A stretch of DNA of 64,000 nucleotides from an uncultured Muribaculaceae bacterium (GCA_905233915.1 CAJOFM010000003.1:1-64000), one strand, 5' to 3'; shown: positions 21,504 through 31,591, numbered from the stretch's first letter. The notes: a model not told the origin generated them from the letters alone. Numbers and translations are program-made.

Positions 21504-21551
21504 AGTGAATTAAAAATCCGTATAATCTGCGTAATCAGCGTTTTTAAATTC
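21504..21551 (-). repeat. Right inverted repeat flanking the GxxExxY gene
   Basis: Reverse complement contains AACGCTGATTACGCAGATTATACGGATTTTT. Confidence 0.75.
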
Positions 21552-21726
21552 AATGATTTGTTAACGTGACCAATGCCAAAGCATTGTAGTCATGTATCAT
21601 TAAAGGGGTAAAATTAGATATTTTTTTTCATAGAGCAAATGTTTTTGCAGTCAAAGTGCCGAAAAGAGCATTTTTTCACTTTTTAAAGCCGCACGTCTCT
21701 TTCTTTTTGGTAATTTTGCGGCTGTT

Positions 21727-22968
21727 ATGATGGACTATGTGAACGCTTTTGTGTCGATGCTTAACGGCATGTCGCCCTATCTGTTGCTGGGCTTTTTCAT
21801 CGCTGGCCTGTTGCATGCCTTTGTGCCGTCGGCAATCTATAGCCGCTACCTGGCGGGAACAGGACTGCGATCGGTGCTAACTGCTGCCGCATTTGGCATA
21901 CCGTTGCCCCTGTGCTCGTGTGGTGTGTTGCCCACGGCGGTTGCCCTGCGTCGCAGCGGTGCCTCTCGTGCGGCATCCACATCTTTCCTCATCGCCACGC
22001 CTCAAACGGGAGTGGACAGCATTGCTGCCACCTATTCGATGATGGGCTTGCCCTTTGCCATTCTGCGGCCTGTCGCTGCATTGGTGACATCGCTGTTGGG
22101 TGGACTGGCTGTGGGCCATTGGGAACGCAAGGGCGCCCTTGGTGACGTGAAAAACGATGCTAACTACGAGTTCAGCGAGTTGCCTAAAGGCTTGTGGAAT
22201 AAGGTGGTGGAGACGTTCAAATACGGTTTCTTCGACATGATGCAGAGCATAGGCCGCTGGCTGCTGCTGGGATTGGTGATTGCGACGCTGATAACGGTGC
22301 TGCTGCCCGATGACTTCTTCTCGACTTATGCCCGTTGGCCGCTGCTGAATATGTTCATCATCGTGCTGGTGGCTGTCCCGATGTATGTGTGCGCCACGGG
22401 ATCTATCCCCATCGCTGCCGCGCTCATGCTCAAGGGTATGTCGCCTGGTTGTGCACTGGTGCTGCTCATGGCTGGACCTGCCGCCAATGTGGCCTCGATG
22501 TTTGTTGTGAACAATGCCTTTGGGCGCAAGGCAACCATCGTCTATCTGCTGTCGATTATCGGCGGTGCCATCGGTTTTGGTGTGCTGGTTGACTATTGGC
22601 CCGGCTTGCGGGAACTGTTTGTCAACGCCTTGCCCACCCATGTCATGCACCATCACATGCACGTGTCGTGGTTCAACACCTTGTGCAGCATTGCCCTGAT
22701 TGGCATGATTGTTGTCGCCTTAGGTGCGAAGTACTGGAAATCCTATCAAATCAAACGTAATAAAACTGTAGCTATGAAAGAATTCAAAGTTAAAGGCATG
22801 ATGTGTGCCCATTGCAAAGCCAATGTCGAAAAAGGCCTTGCAGCCCTCCCTGGTGTGGAAAAAGTGACTGTTGATTTGGCTAAGGGCACGGCCCTGGTTG
22901 AAGGCTCCATCCCCGACCAGCTCATCATCGACTGCATCGAGGACCTAGGTTACCAATACGAGCCCTAA
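21727..22968 (+). CDS. SO_0444-type permease (Cu/Zn efflux) fused to a C-terminal HMA metal-binding domain
   Basis: Permease core PLPLCSCGVLPTAVALRRSGASRAASTSFLIATPQTGVDS; HMA MMCAHCKANVEKGLAALPGVEKVTVD. Confidence 0.9.
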   Translation: MMDYVNAFVSMLNGMSPYLLLGFFIAGLLHAFVPSAIYSRYLAGTGLRSVLTAAAFGIPLPLCSCGVLPTAVALRRSGASRAASTSFLIATPQTGVDSIAATYSMMGLPFAILRPVAALVTSLLGGLAVGHWERKGALGDVKNDANYEFSELPKGLWNKVVETFKYGFFDMMQSIGRWLLLGLVIATLITVLLPDDFFSTYARWPLLNMFIIVLVAVPMYVCATGSIPIAAALMLKGMSPGCALVLLMAGPAANVASMFVVNNAFGRKATIVYLLSIIGGAIGFGVLVDYWPGLRELFVNALPTHVMHHHMHVSWFNTLCSIALIGMIVVALGAKYWKSYQIKRNKTVAMKEFKVKGMMCAHCKANVEKGLAALPGVEKVTVDLAKGTALVEGSIPDQLIIDCIEDLGYQYEP

Positions 22969-23004
22969 TTAATCTAGACTATCTAGAACATCTAGATTAT
23001 CTAG

Positions 23005-23757
23005 TCATTTTACTGCTGTGTAGATGGTGCAGACGCCTAGCGTGAGACGCCTGAAGGCGGTCTTGCGCAGTCCTGCGTTGCGCATCAACTGCAGCATGTC
23101 GTCACCTTGAGGGACAGCGGCAATGCTCTGCGGCAGGTAGCGGTAGGCACTCTTGTCGCCACTCTTCATGGCACCGATGGCGGGGATGATGTGCAGCGTG
23201 TAGATGTCGTAGAACCAGCGGATGATGGGGTCGGTGGGTGTGGACAGTTCCAGCACGCACAGCATGCCACCGGGCTTGAGCACACGCGCCATTTCATGAT
23301 AACCTTGCTGCAGATGCTCAAAGTTGCGCACCCCAAAGGCCACCGTTACGGCGTCAAATGTCTCGTCAGCCATCGGCAAGGCCATGCAGTCGCCCTGCTC
23401 AAATGAGATAGTGTTTTCCAGCTCTTTTCCCTTGACCTTGCGGCAAGCCTCATCGAGCATCCCCTGTGACAGGTCGATGCCCGTGATGTGTTGCGGATGG
23501 AGAGATTCGTTCAACTGGATGGCGAAGTCGCCAGTGCCAGTTGCCACATCGAGGATATGCTTTGGATGGATGCGTTTGAGCCGCTTGACGGCGAGTCGTC
23601 GCCACCAGATGTCGATGCCCAATGTCATCGCACGGTTCATGAAGTCATAGGCGGGCGCGATAGCGTCAAACATCTGCCTGACCTGCTCGGTCTTGGCAGT
23701 TGTCTGGTCACTATATGGCGTCACCTGCTCGACCCGGTTACTCCTCTCGTCGCTCAT
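23005..23757 (-). CDS. ubiE: Demethylmenaquinone methyltransferase (UbiE/MenG)
   Basis: FDAIAPAYDFMNRAMTLGIDIWWRR, DVATGTGDFAI; start at ATG 23757. Confidence 0.93.
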   Translation of the reverse strand: MSDERSNRVEQVTPYSDQTTAKTEQVRQMFDAIAPAYDFMNRAMTLGIDIWWRRLAVKRLKRIHPKHILDVATGTGDFAIQLNESLHPQHITGIDLSQGMLDEACRKVKGKELENTISFEQGDCMALPMADETFDAVTVAFGVRNFEHLQQGYHEMARVLKPGGMLCVLELSTPTDPIIRWFYDIYTLHIIPAIGAMKSGDKSAYRYLPQSIAAVPQGDDMLQLMRNAGLRKTAFRRLTLGVCTIYTAVK

Positions 23758-24715
23758 GGATTCCTGATTCCTCATTCTTGGATTCCTGGAAGCGCTCATA
23801 GGCTTCAACAATGCGCTGCACCAGGTGATGGCGCACGATATCCTTTTTCTCAAACTCTACCTTGCCGATGCCTTTCACGCCATCGAGCACGCGCAGGGCG
23901 TGTATCAGGCCCGAGGTCGTGGCTCGCGGCAGGTCGATTTGGGTGGTGTCGCCGGTTACAATCATCTTAGATCCCATGCCCAGACGGGTGAGGAACATCT
24001 TGATTTGATGGGTCGTGGTGTTCTGGGCCTCGTCAAGCACGATGATGGCGTCGTTGAGGGTGCGGCCGCGCATGAAGGCCAGTGGTGCGATTTGAATGAT
24101 ATTGTTCTCCATGTACTCCTTGAGTTTGGCCATGGGAATCATGTCCTCGAGGGCATCATAGAGGGGTTGCAGATAGGGATCGATTTTGTCCTTCATGTCG
24201 CCCGGCAGAAAACCGAGTTTCTCGCCGGCTTCAACGGCTGGACGGGATAGAATGATTTTGCGGATCTCGCGGTTTTTCAGCGCCCGGACGGCGAGTGCTA
24301 CCGCCAGATAGGTCTTTCCTGTTCCGGCAGGGCCTAACGCAAAGGTCAAGTCATTGTTCATGAAAGTCTTGACCAATAGCTGCTGGTTGGGCGTGCGGCC
24401 ACTGATGGGCTTACCGTTCACGCCATAGACGATGACATCGTCCATCTTCAACTGCTTGGGTGGGGTGCCCTTGATGGTGTCGATGATGACATTCTCGGGC
24501 AGCGTGTTGTAGGTTGCGCAATAGTCGGCAAGTTCATGGACTTTTTGCTCAAAGTTGGCTGTCTCGCTGTCATCGCCGATGACGGTGATGACGCTGCCAC
24601 GTGCTGCCATGCGCAGTTTGGGAAACAGGTTGCGGATAAGTTGTATGTTACTGTTATTTACCCCGTAGAAAGTCACGGGATCCACGTTGTCAATGATAAT
24701 GTGCCGTTCAATCAT
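23738..24715 (-). CDS. PhoH family ATPase
   Basis: LGPAGTGKTYLAVALAV; ILSRPAVEAGEKLGFLPGDMKDKIDPYL. Confidence 0.94.
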   Translation of the reverse strand: MIERHIIIDNVDPVTFYGVNNSNIQLIRNLFPKLRMAARGSVITVIGDDSETANFEQKVHELADYCATYNTLPENVIIDTIKGTPPKQLKMDDVIVYGVNGKPISGRTPNQQLLVKTFMNNDLTFALGPAGTGKTYLAVALAVRALKNREIRKIILSRPAVEAGEKLGFLPGDMKDKIDPYLQPLYDALEDMIPMAKLKEYMENNIIQIAPLAFMRGRTLNDAIIVLDEAQNTTTHQIKMFLTRLGMGSKMIVTGDTTQIDLPRATTSGLIHALRVLDGVKGIGKVEFEKKDIVRHHLVQRIVEAYERFQESKNEESGIHERREE

Positions 24716-24900
24716 TCAGTATAGTCTATAATCTACCCACAAAATTACAAAAAAATCTATTCCTGCAACTACTGTCGCCACATTTTTCACTTTTTGGTAC
24801 AAATCATGGAGCACAGAAATAAAATTGATTGAATATGTGATAAAATATAATGTGGCTTGAGAATTTTGATTATATTTGCAAATTATATTAAAAAGAACTA

Positions 24901-25629
24901 TTGAAATCAAGGATGCTGGAGGCAGGTTTGTACCTGATTCCCACTCAGTTGAGCGATGTGCCGATCGAGAGGGTATTGCCTGTGCACAACATTGATGTTG
25001 TGTGCGGAATCCGTTATTTTGTGGTCGAGAGCCTGCGCTCGGCAAGGCGTTTCCTTAAAAAATGTGACCGCAATATCGACATCGATGCCCTCACGTTTAC
25101 TGAACTCAATGAACACTCCGACCTCAGTGACACAGCCGCACTCGAGGCGATGCTGGAGCCGATAGGCTGCGGTGAGTCTGTCGGTGTCATCAGCGATGCG
25201 GGCTGCCCCGCAGTAGCCGATCCCGGTGCCGACCTGGTCGCCATCGCCCAGCGCAAGGGATATAAGGTGTTCCCGCTGGTGGGTCCGTCAAGCATCCTGA
25301 TGAGCCTGATGGCATCGGGTTTCAATGGACAGAGTTTTGCATTTGTGGGCTACTTGCCGGTTGATGCCGGAGCGCGGCAGAAGTGCCTCAAGGAGATGAC
25401 ACGCCGCATTGAACGTGAGCATCAGACACAGATCTTTATCGAGGCGCCATACCGCAACAACCAGCTTATCGCCGATCTCGCCCAGCACATGCCTCAGGGT
25501 ATGCGTTTGTGCGTCGCCAGTGACATCACCGGCGTGAACCAGAGCATTATCACCCGCACGATGGCGCAGTGGCGTCAGGCTCAATACAATTATCACAAGG
25601 TACCCACCATCTTCTTGATGTATCAATAA
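24901..25629 (+). CDS. Tetrapyrrole-methylase-fold SAM-dependent methyltransferase (RsmI-like)
   Basis: GLYLIPTQLSD...VGVISDAGCPAVADPGADLVAIAQ...PLVGPSSILMSLMASG. Confidence 0.88.
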   Translation: MKSRMLEAGLYLIPTQLSDVPIERVLPVHNIDVVCGIRYFVVESLRSARRFLKKCDRNIDIDALTFTELNEHSDLSDTAALEAMLEPIGCGESVGVISDAGCPAVADPGADLVAIAQRKGYKVFPLVGPSSILMSLMASGFNGQSFAFVGYLPVDAGARQKCLKEMTRRIEREHQTQIFIEAPYRNNQLIADLAQHMPQGMRLCVASDITGVNQSIITRTMAQWRQAQYNYHKVPTIFLMYQ

Positions 25630-25636
25630 CGACGAC

Positions 25637-26671
25637 GTGGCTGCAGGACAGGGACATAAGGCGCATGACGGAGAGGGCAAGCCGCTCAAGATCCGTTTTG
25701 ACGTGGATGGCAACGACACCCCCGGAGCACAGGACGTGGTTCAGGTTCCCCAGGGGCTGAAAAGCCATGTCCGTCATGACAAGGGCTTATGTTTCATGAG
25801 CTTTGGCAGTGGCAGTAGCGGTAATTGTGCTTATTTGGGCACTCCGCAAGGCGGCATCCTCATCGATGCAGGCATCAAGCCGCCGCCCCGCACCAACCGC
25901 AAGCACAAGAAGGTCTCCGAGGACGATGGTGTCCTCAACTTGAACCAGGCGTTTGCCCTGCTTGAACGCAATGGTGTGAAGCCCGACATGGTTAAGGGTA
26001 TCTTGCTCACTCATGCCCACCAGGACCACATGCGTTGCCTGTATCCCGCTCTTACCCGATGCCGTTGCAGCGTCTATTGCACGATGGGAGTGATGAGCCA
26101 GATGATGCAGCGATGCCGCATTTCGGGCCGTATCCAAGATTATCATGTTCCCATCTTCAAGGAGATTCCTTTCCGCATCCTGGATATGGAAATCACTGCA
26201 TTTGAGACCAGCCACGACGTGAAGAGCGTGGGCTTCTGCATAGATTACGATGGTGAGCGTTTTGTCATTGGCACCGACATGGGTATCATTACCGAGCGCG
26301 CCGCCCATTACATGAGCAGCGCCAATCACTTGATGATAGAGTGTAACTATGACCGTGAGATGTTAATCAATGGCGATTATCCCCAGATGCTCAAGGACCG
26401 TGTGATAGGCGACAAGGGTCACCTCGACAATGCTGTGGCTGCGCAGTTTGTCGCTGAGCGTTACCATGATGATTTGCAGCATGTGTTCTTGTGCCACCTG
26501 AGCAAGGACAACAACACCGAGGAATTGGCCTTGTCAACCATGCGTCAGGCCCTGGAAGAACGTGGCCTTAGCGTCGGCGATGCTTCGAACGCCGCTGACC
26601 AGCGTAACCGTAACGTCCAGATTTACGCTTTGCCCCGCTATACCGCTTCTGCTTGGTTCGTGTTGGCGTAG
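25637..26671 (+). CDS. MBL-fold metallohydrolase (YycJ-like); N-terminal start uncertain
   Basis: FGSGSSGNCAYLG..., LLTHAHQDHMRCL, CHLSKDNNTEELA, C-term QIYALPRYTASAWFVL. Confidence 0.88.
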   Translation: MAAGQGHKAHDGEGKPLKIRFDVDGNDTPGAQDVVQVPQGLKSHVRHDKGLCFMSFGSGSSGNCAYLGTPQGGILIDAGIKPPPRTNRKHKKVSEDDGVLNLNQAFALLERNGVKPDMVKGILLTHAHQDHMRCLYPALTRCRCSVYCTMGVMSQMMQRCRISGRIQDYHVPIFKEIPFRILDMEITAFETSHDVKSVGFCIDYDGERFVIGTDMGIITERAAHYMSSANHLMIECNYDREMLINGDYPQMLKDRVIGDKGHLDNAVAAQFVAERYHDDLQHVFLCHLSKDNNTEELALSTMRQALEERGLSVGDASNAADQRNRNVQIYALPRYTASAWFVLA

Positions 26672-27797
26672 TGTACTTTTGTTTGTAGCTGTTGTTATAG
26701 TTGTTGCGGTATTTTCTGGACTTTTTGTATCTCTTGTACTTTTTGTAATTGTTGTACTTGCCTGAGCCGTAATTGTCATATTGATGGCTCTTCGTTTTCT
26801 TGGCCGGAGCCATGGCGGCAGCCGGAGTTGCACTCTTGGGCGTTGAATTGATGGGCTCGGGCTTGATTTTTTCGTCGTAAATTGTGAAATCCTCGTTGTC
26901 TTTCAGCAATCGTTTGAAATCCTTGGTGAGGTAGGGCTCCATTTTCTCGTAATCGAGAAATACCTCGACGGGGTCAGGTGAGATGGTGCCTTGCTTGAAC
27001 TGGAAACTGATGCCTTTCTTGCCGCAGCAGATTTCGGCGGGTGCATTCAAGGCATGTTGCAGTTTGTTGTCGCCGCGGTTCTTGTTCAGCTCGTCAATTT
27101 TTTTGTTGAGCGCCTTGAGCAGTTTGTTCTCTTTCTCGAAGTCGGTGACGAGGATATCCATGCGGGACAATAGTCGCTGGTTCTGCCTGTCGTAGTGGAC
27201 AAACATGCTGTTCTGGATATTGCTGTGGCCATTGTATTCCACCTTGTCAATCTCCATGACGAGCATGCGTTGGGAGGTCATGTAGGGATAGACGAGCACC
27301 TGGCTCACGTTACCGTAGGTGGGAACAATCTTCGGGGCAGTGGTCACCTTGTGATAGTCATCTCCCATGGGCTTGTTGAAAGTGGGCGTGTTTAGATAGA
27401 CGTAACGCGCGTCTTTCATTTTGGCCTGGGTGTTGCTAAAAGCTTTGCTTATCAATTCCTTGTTCAACTCGGACAATTCCTTGTCGCCGTTGATAGACTT
27501 GGGCCAGCGCGTTTTCACGTGCTTGATGCTTGTGTAGCGCGTGCTGTTGTCCCCGGCAACAGTCGGGTTGTCGGCAATGAAGTAGTAGGTATTGTGCTGC
27601 AAGTCGTCAAACTCATCGGCCTGTGACGCATTGATGATAGTGTCGGCCATTGCGATGTTCTCGGTAGAGTCGCGCTGGTCAAACAGGCTTTGGCTCATGC
27701 CACTGGCCTCGATGCGGCGGGACATATACCATCCTGCCGCTACCAGGTCGATGACCGATAGCAGGATGATGACGATGATGAGGTTCTTTTTGGTCAT
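26568..27797 (-). CDS. Hypothetical protein, DUF3298/RsiV-like domain with basic Lys/Tyr/Arg-rich C-terminal tail
   Basis: N-terminal TM; QGTISPDPVEVFLDYEKMEPYLTKDF; tail KKYKRYKKSRKYRNN...RRSKHRRR. Confidence 0.75.
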   Translation of the reverse strand: MTKKNLIIVIILLSVIDLVAAGWYMSRRIEASGMSQSLFDQRDSTENIAMADTIINASQADEFDDLQHNTYYFIADNPTVAGDNSTRYTSIKHVKTRWPKSINGDKELSELNKELISKAFSNTQAKMKDARYVYLNTPTFNKPMGDDYHKVTTAPKIVPTYGNVSQVLVYPYMTSQRMLVMEIDKVEYNGHSNIQNSMFVHYDRQNQRLLSRMDILVTDFEKENKLLKALNKKIDELNKNRGDNKLQHALNAPAEICCGKKGISFQFKQGTISPDPVEVFLDYEKMEPYLTKDFKRLLKDNEDFTIYDEKIKPEPINSTPKSATPAAAMAPAKKTKSHQYDNYGSGKYNNYKKYKRYKKSRKYRNNYNNSYKQKYTTPTRTKQKRYSGAKRKSGRYGYAGQRRSKHRRR

Positions 27798-27826
27798 ATA
27801 TATGATTGAACTTTAGCTATTGGCAA

Positions 27827-28717
27827 TCAGCTTTTAGCGTTATTATTGTTGGTCAATTGATAGACGGTGTCACTCACGCGCTGCATGAGCCAGCGGGGGG
27901 TGGAGGTGGCGCCGCAGATGCCGATGCGCTCTTTGCCCTCGAGCCATGAGGGGTCAATGTCGCCCTCGCCGCTGATGAGGTGGGAGTTGGGATTAGCGTC
28001 CTTGCACTCGGCGAACAGGATGCGACCGTTACTGCTCTTGGCCCCGCTGACGAACAGGATCAGCTCGTGTTGTGCGGCGAACTCGCGTATCTGCGGGATG
28101 CGGTTGGCCACCGAGCGGCAGATGGTGTCAAAACTGCGGAAGATGACACCCAGTTGCACGCGCCGTTTGATTTCCTCGACGATGTGCTGGAATTCCTGCA
28201 CGCTCTTGGTGGTCTGGGAGTAGAGGTAGATGTCGCGCGAGTAATCGATTTTGTCGATTTCGCCGATGTTCTCGATGACGGTGGCTTGGCCTTGAGTCTG
28301 ACCTACAAGGCCCAGCACCTCGGCATGGCCACGCTTGCCGTAGATGACAATCTGTGGTGCGGGTTTGCCAGCTTCGCTGCCATTGAAGGTGGTGTTGATG
28401 CGCTGCTGCAGCTTGAGGACTACCGGGCAGGTGGCGTCAATGATGTCGATGCGGTTGCGGCGGGCGGTCTCGTAGGTTTCGGGTGGTTCGCCATGGGCGC
28501 GCAGCAGTACCTTGACGTCATGCAACTGTTCCAACTGCTCATGGGTGATGGTTTCCAGTCCACGGCTGGCCAGGCGGTCCACTTCGGCGGTATTGTGCAC
28601 AATGTCACCCAGGCAATACAGATGCCCGGTCTCATTAAGCTCTTCTTCGGCTTTGCGGATGGCAGTCGTCACCCCAAAACAGAACCCTGATCCCTTATCG
28701 ATCTCAATAATTGCCAC
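27827..28717 (-). CDS. ispH: 4-hydroxy-3-methylbut-2-enyl diphosphate reductase
   Basis: GFCFGVTTAIRKAEE; DATCPVV; ICGATSTPRWL. Confidence 0.95.
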   Translation of the reverse strand: MAIIEIDKGSGFCFGVTTAIRKAEEELNETGHLYCLGDIVHNTAEVDRLASRGLETITHEQLEQLHDVKVLLRAHGEPPETYETARRNRIDIIDATCPVVLKLQQRINTTFNGSEAGKPAPQIVIYGKRGHAEVLGLVGQTQGQATVIENIGEIDKIDYSRDIYLYSQTTKSVQEFQHIVEEIKRRVQLGVIFRSFDTICRSVANRIPQIREFAAQHELILFVSGAKSSNGRILFAECKDANPNSHLISGEGDIDPSWLEGKERIGICGATSTPRWLMQRVSDTVYQLTNNNNAKS

Positions 28718-28739
28718 TGGTAGTCGTCAGCAATATCTT

Positions 28740-29450
28740 TTAGATGGTAGCTCTCTCAAGGTAGAGGCGATACAGCCACTCGTTCTGTTCCTCGATGGTC
28801 ATATTGGAGTTGTCGAGCACCATGGCGTCGTCGGCCTGGCGCAGCGGGCTCTCTTTGCGCGTGCTGTCGATGCGGTCGCGCTCATTGACGTTGGCAAGCA
28901 CTTCCTCAAATGTCGTTGTGGTGTCACCCTTGCCGCGCAGCTCGTCAAAACGGCGTTGGGCCCTGACCTCGGCACTAGCGGTGGCAAATACCTTCATCTC
29001 GGCGTCGGGGAATACCACCGTGCCGATGTCGCGGCCATCCATCACCAGACCCTTGTCCTTGCCCATGGCCTGCTGTTGGCGTACCATTGCCTTGCGCACA
29101 AAACCGATGGCGGCGATGATGCTCACCACGTTGCTCACGCGCATCGAGCGGATGTAGCGTTCCACGTTGCGGCCGTTGAGCACAGTCACACTCTTGCCCT
29201 CCTTGGTCGGACGGAACGTGATGGCGATGTCGCCACGCTTCAGATGCTCCTTCAGCGCCTTCTCGTCAACCTTCTCGCCCTTGATGAGTTTGTTGCGTAG
29301 CGCATACAGTGTCACGGCCCTGTACATCGCGCCAGTGTCCACATAGGCATAGCCAATACGCTTTGCCAGCGCTTTGGCCATCGTGCTTTTTCCCGTTGAC
29401 GAGTGACCGTCAATGGCAATAGTAATCTTCTTCAATCCCATTGTCTCCAA
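28740..29450 (-). CDS. cmk: Cytidylate kinase
   Basis: [59 protein letters not shown]. Confidence 0.96.
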   Translation of the reverse strand: METMGLKKITIAIDGHSSTGKSTMAKALAKRIGYAYVDTGAMYRAVTLYALRNKLIKGEKVDEKALKEHLKRGDIAITFRPTKEGKSVTVLNGRNVERYIRSMRVSNVVSIIAAIGFVRKAMVRQQQAMGKDKGLVMDGRDIGTVVFPDAEMKVFATASAEVRAQRRFDELRGKGDTTTTFEEVLANVNERDRIDSTRKESPLRQADDAMVLDNSNMTIEEQNEWLYRLYLERATI

Positions 29451-29559
29451 TTAATGTTGAGTATTTGGGGACAAAAGTAATGAAAAAAAACGACACTTGA
29501 GATAAACCAATACTGTATGTTGGAGTTTTTTTGTACTTTTGCGGAAAACAACAATCAAG

Positions 29560-29874
29560 ATGAAACAACTGTGCTGCTGGATTGTGGTGTTAGCTGTGTT
29601 GCTGGGTGGTTGCGGCGAGAAGAAATCGCCGCTGGATGCCGAGGCACGCGATAGTGGAATGAGGTCGGCTGCTGCGCTTGTGGCAATCGACCACACCGAC
29701 ACGATGTCGATGGAACGTGCGGTAATGGATGCCAAGGCCAAGCAGAGCGTGTATGTTCTGAAACGCGACTCGGCGGCAGTGCGCGCCTTTGACGAGGCGT
29801 TCCGTTCCTACCTCAAGGAAAAGGACCGCCCGCTGTACAACTCGATTTTCCCTGAAGAAAACAAGAAACGATGA
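29560..29874 (+). CDS. Hypothetical lipoprotein
   Basis: MKQLCCWIVVLAVLLGGCGEKK lipobox; upstream TACTTTTG -7 motif. Confidence 0.75.
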   Translation: MKQLCCWIVVLAVLLGGCGEKKSPLDAEARDSGMRSAAALVAIDHTDTMSMERAVMDAKAKQSVYVLKRDSAAVRAFDEAFRSYLKEKDRPLYNSIFPEENKKR

Positions 29875-30524
29875 AGCGTTTACCATTCATATTCATTGCC
29901 CTGGTCTTGCTGATGACCGCCTGTGGTGACGGTGGCAAGCGGGGGGCGGCGGCAGGAAAAGAGTTCCTTGCCGTGTGGGGCGATACGGCCGCAATGCATC
30001 AGGTGGTGCAACGCTTTGATGCGTTGCGCAGCGACAGCCTGCGTTGGCCTTGGGAGGTCAAGGCTGCCAATAGGGCTTTTGCTGAACCGTTGCTCGCCGA
30101 TGGGCGAGACTCGCTCCTGCAAGCGGCCCACGTGATCGTGTTGTCACCCACCGAACTAGCCCAACTCAAGGTGCCGCCCATGATGGACCTGTTGCGCCTG
30201 CGCCAGTTCGATACCGACTCGGCCGCCGATTATCTGGCTCTCATACATTGGCTTTGCGATGTGGTGGGTCACGATGGCCACATCCAAGTGTTTGACAGCA
30301 CGATGGAGGCTCTTGTTGCCGGCTACTCTTTACATGAGCAGATGTGCGTGTATGTGCAGTCGTCACGGCCGGCCGCACTGGGTTCCGCCCTCGCTGCAGA
30401 CGCCAACCAGCCTGATGCCGATATGAATGACGTCAATGCACGCATCGAGGAGTTGCGCACCTTATACACTCCCGAGGAATTTAACACCTTTGAGGCTTCC
30501 TATAAGGCGGCTCTCAAGAAATAA
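29871..30524 (+). CDS. Hypothetical lipoprotein
   Basis: MKRLPFIFIALVLLMTACGDGG lipobox; ATGA overlap with the preceding ORF. Confidence 0.75.
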   Translation: MKRLPFIFIALVLLMTACGDGGKRGAAAGKEFLAVWGDTAAMHQVVQRFDALRSDSLRWPWEVKAANRAFAEPLLADGRDSLLQAAHVIVLSPTELAQLKVPPMMDLLRLRQFDTDSAADYLALIHWLCDVVGHDGHIQVFDSTMEALVAGYSLHEQMCVYVQSSRPAALGSALAADANQPDADMNDVNARIEELRTLYTPEEFNTFEASYKAALKK

Positions 30525-30592
30525 CCAGTTGATGCGTTGCAGGGCATTGCTCTGTATAATAGATGATTACCAATTAAAGACTATCTAATAAT

Positions 30593-31558
30593 ATGAAACC
30601 TTTCCAAGAGTATCTTGACCTTGTCAATCAAGCGATTGCTGCCATCCCATATCCTGAGCAACCCAGTCAACTTTATGAGCCCATTGCCTATCACATGGCA
30701 CTGGGAGGCAAGCGCATACGTCCAGTGCTCGCGCTGATGGCATGCGACGCGATGGGTGGTGACCCCGCGGTTGCGATTGACGGTGCGGTGGGCATCGAGA
30801 TGTTCCACAATTTCACCTTGTTGCACGACGACGTGATGGACAACGCCGATGTGCGCCGCGGCAAGCCCACGGTGCATCGTCGCTGGAATGATAACACCGC
30901 TATCCTGAGCGGTGACACCATGTTGACTATCGCCACCCAGTACATTGCCCGCACGGGCAGTTGGCCGGTGATGGATTTGTTCAACAAGACCGCCATCGAG
31001 ATTTACGAGGGTCAGCAGTGGGATATGGACTACGAGAACCGCAACGATGTGACGGTCGATGAGTATATCAACATGATACGCCTCAAGACTTCGGTCCTCC
31101 TGGGTTGCGCCCTCAAGACAGGTGCCCTGATTGCCAATGCCGCCGATAAGGATGCCGACCTGCTCTATGAGGCTGGTGTGAACATGGGTCTGGCTTTCCA
31201 GCTGATGGACGACATGCTTGACGTGTGGGGCGATCCCGAAACCTTCGGCAAGGAAATCGGCGGTGACATCATGAACAACAAAAAGACCTTCCTGCTCATC
31301 AATGCCATGTTGCTTGCCCAAGGAGATGATGCCGACGAACTGCGCCACTGGCTCAACGACCAGTATGCCACCCGCGAGAACAAGGTTCGTGGTGTGACAG
31401 CCCTGTATGAGCGCCTGGGCGTGCGTGACATGGCCCTTAAAGCCATTGCCCATTACAATGACCTAGCCATCGCTGCCTTCAACCAAGTGAAAATGAGCGA
31501 TGACGACAAGCAAACTTTTGTCCAACTCGCAAATAAACTAGCCGGTCGCCAATTTTAA
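30593..31558 (+). CDS. Polyprenyl synthetase family protein
   Basis: GGKRIRPVLALMACDAMGG; LLHDDVMDNADVRRGKPTVH; FQLMDDMLDVWGD. Confidence 0.94.
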   Translation: MKPFQEYLDLVNQAIAAIPYPEQPSQLYEPIAYHMALGGKRIRPVLALMACDAMGGDPAVAIDGAVGIEMFHNFTLLHDDVMDNADVRRGKPTVHRRWNDNTAILSGDTMLTIATQYIARTGSWPVMDLFNKTAIEIYEGQQWDMDYENRNDVTVDEYINMIRLKTSVLLGCALKTGALIANAADKDADLLYEAGVNMGLAFQLMDDMLDVWGDPETFGKEIGGDIMNNKKTFLLINAMLLAQGDDADELRHWLNDQYATRENKVRGVTALYERLGVRDMALKAIAHYNDLAIAAFNQVKMSDDDKQTFVQLANKLAGRQF

Positions 31559-31567
31559 TTAGGAGTC

Positions 31568-31589
31568 AGGAGTTAGGAGTTAGAAGTTA
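31568..31589 (+). repeat. Left inverted repeat of the S23-like cassette
   Basis: AGGAGTTAGGAGTTAGAAGTTA, perfect 22-nt inverse of 31942-31963. Confidence 0.93.
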
Positions 31590-31591
31590 AG

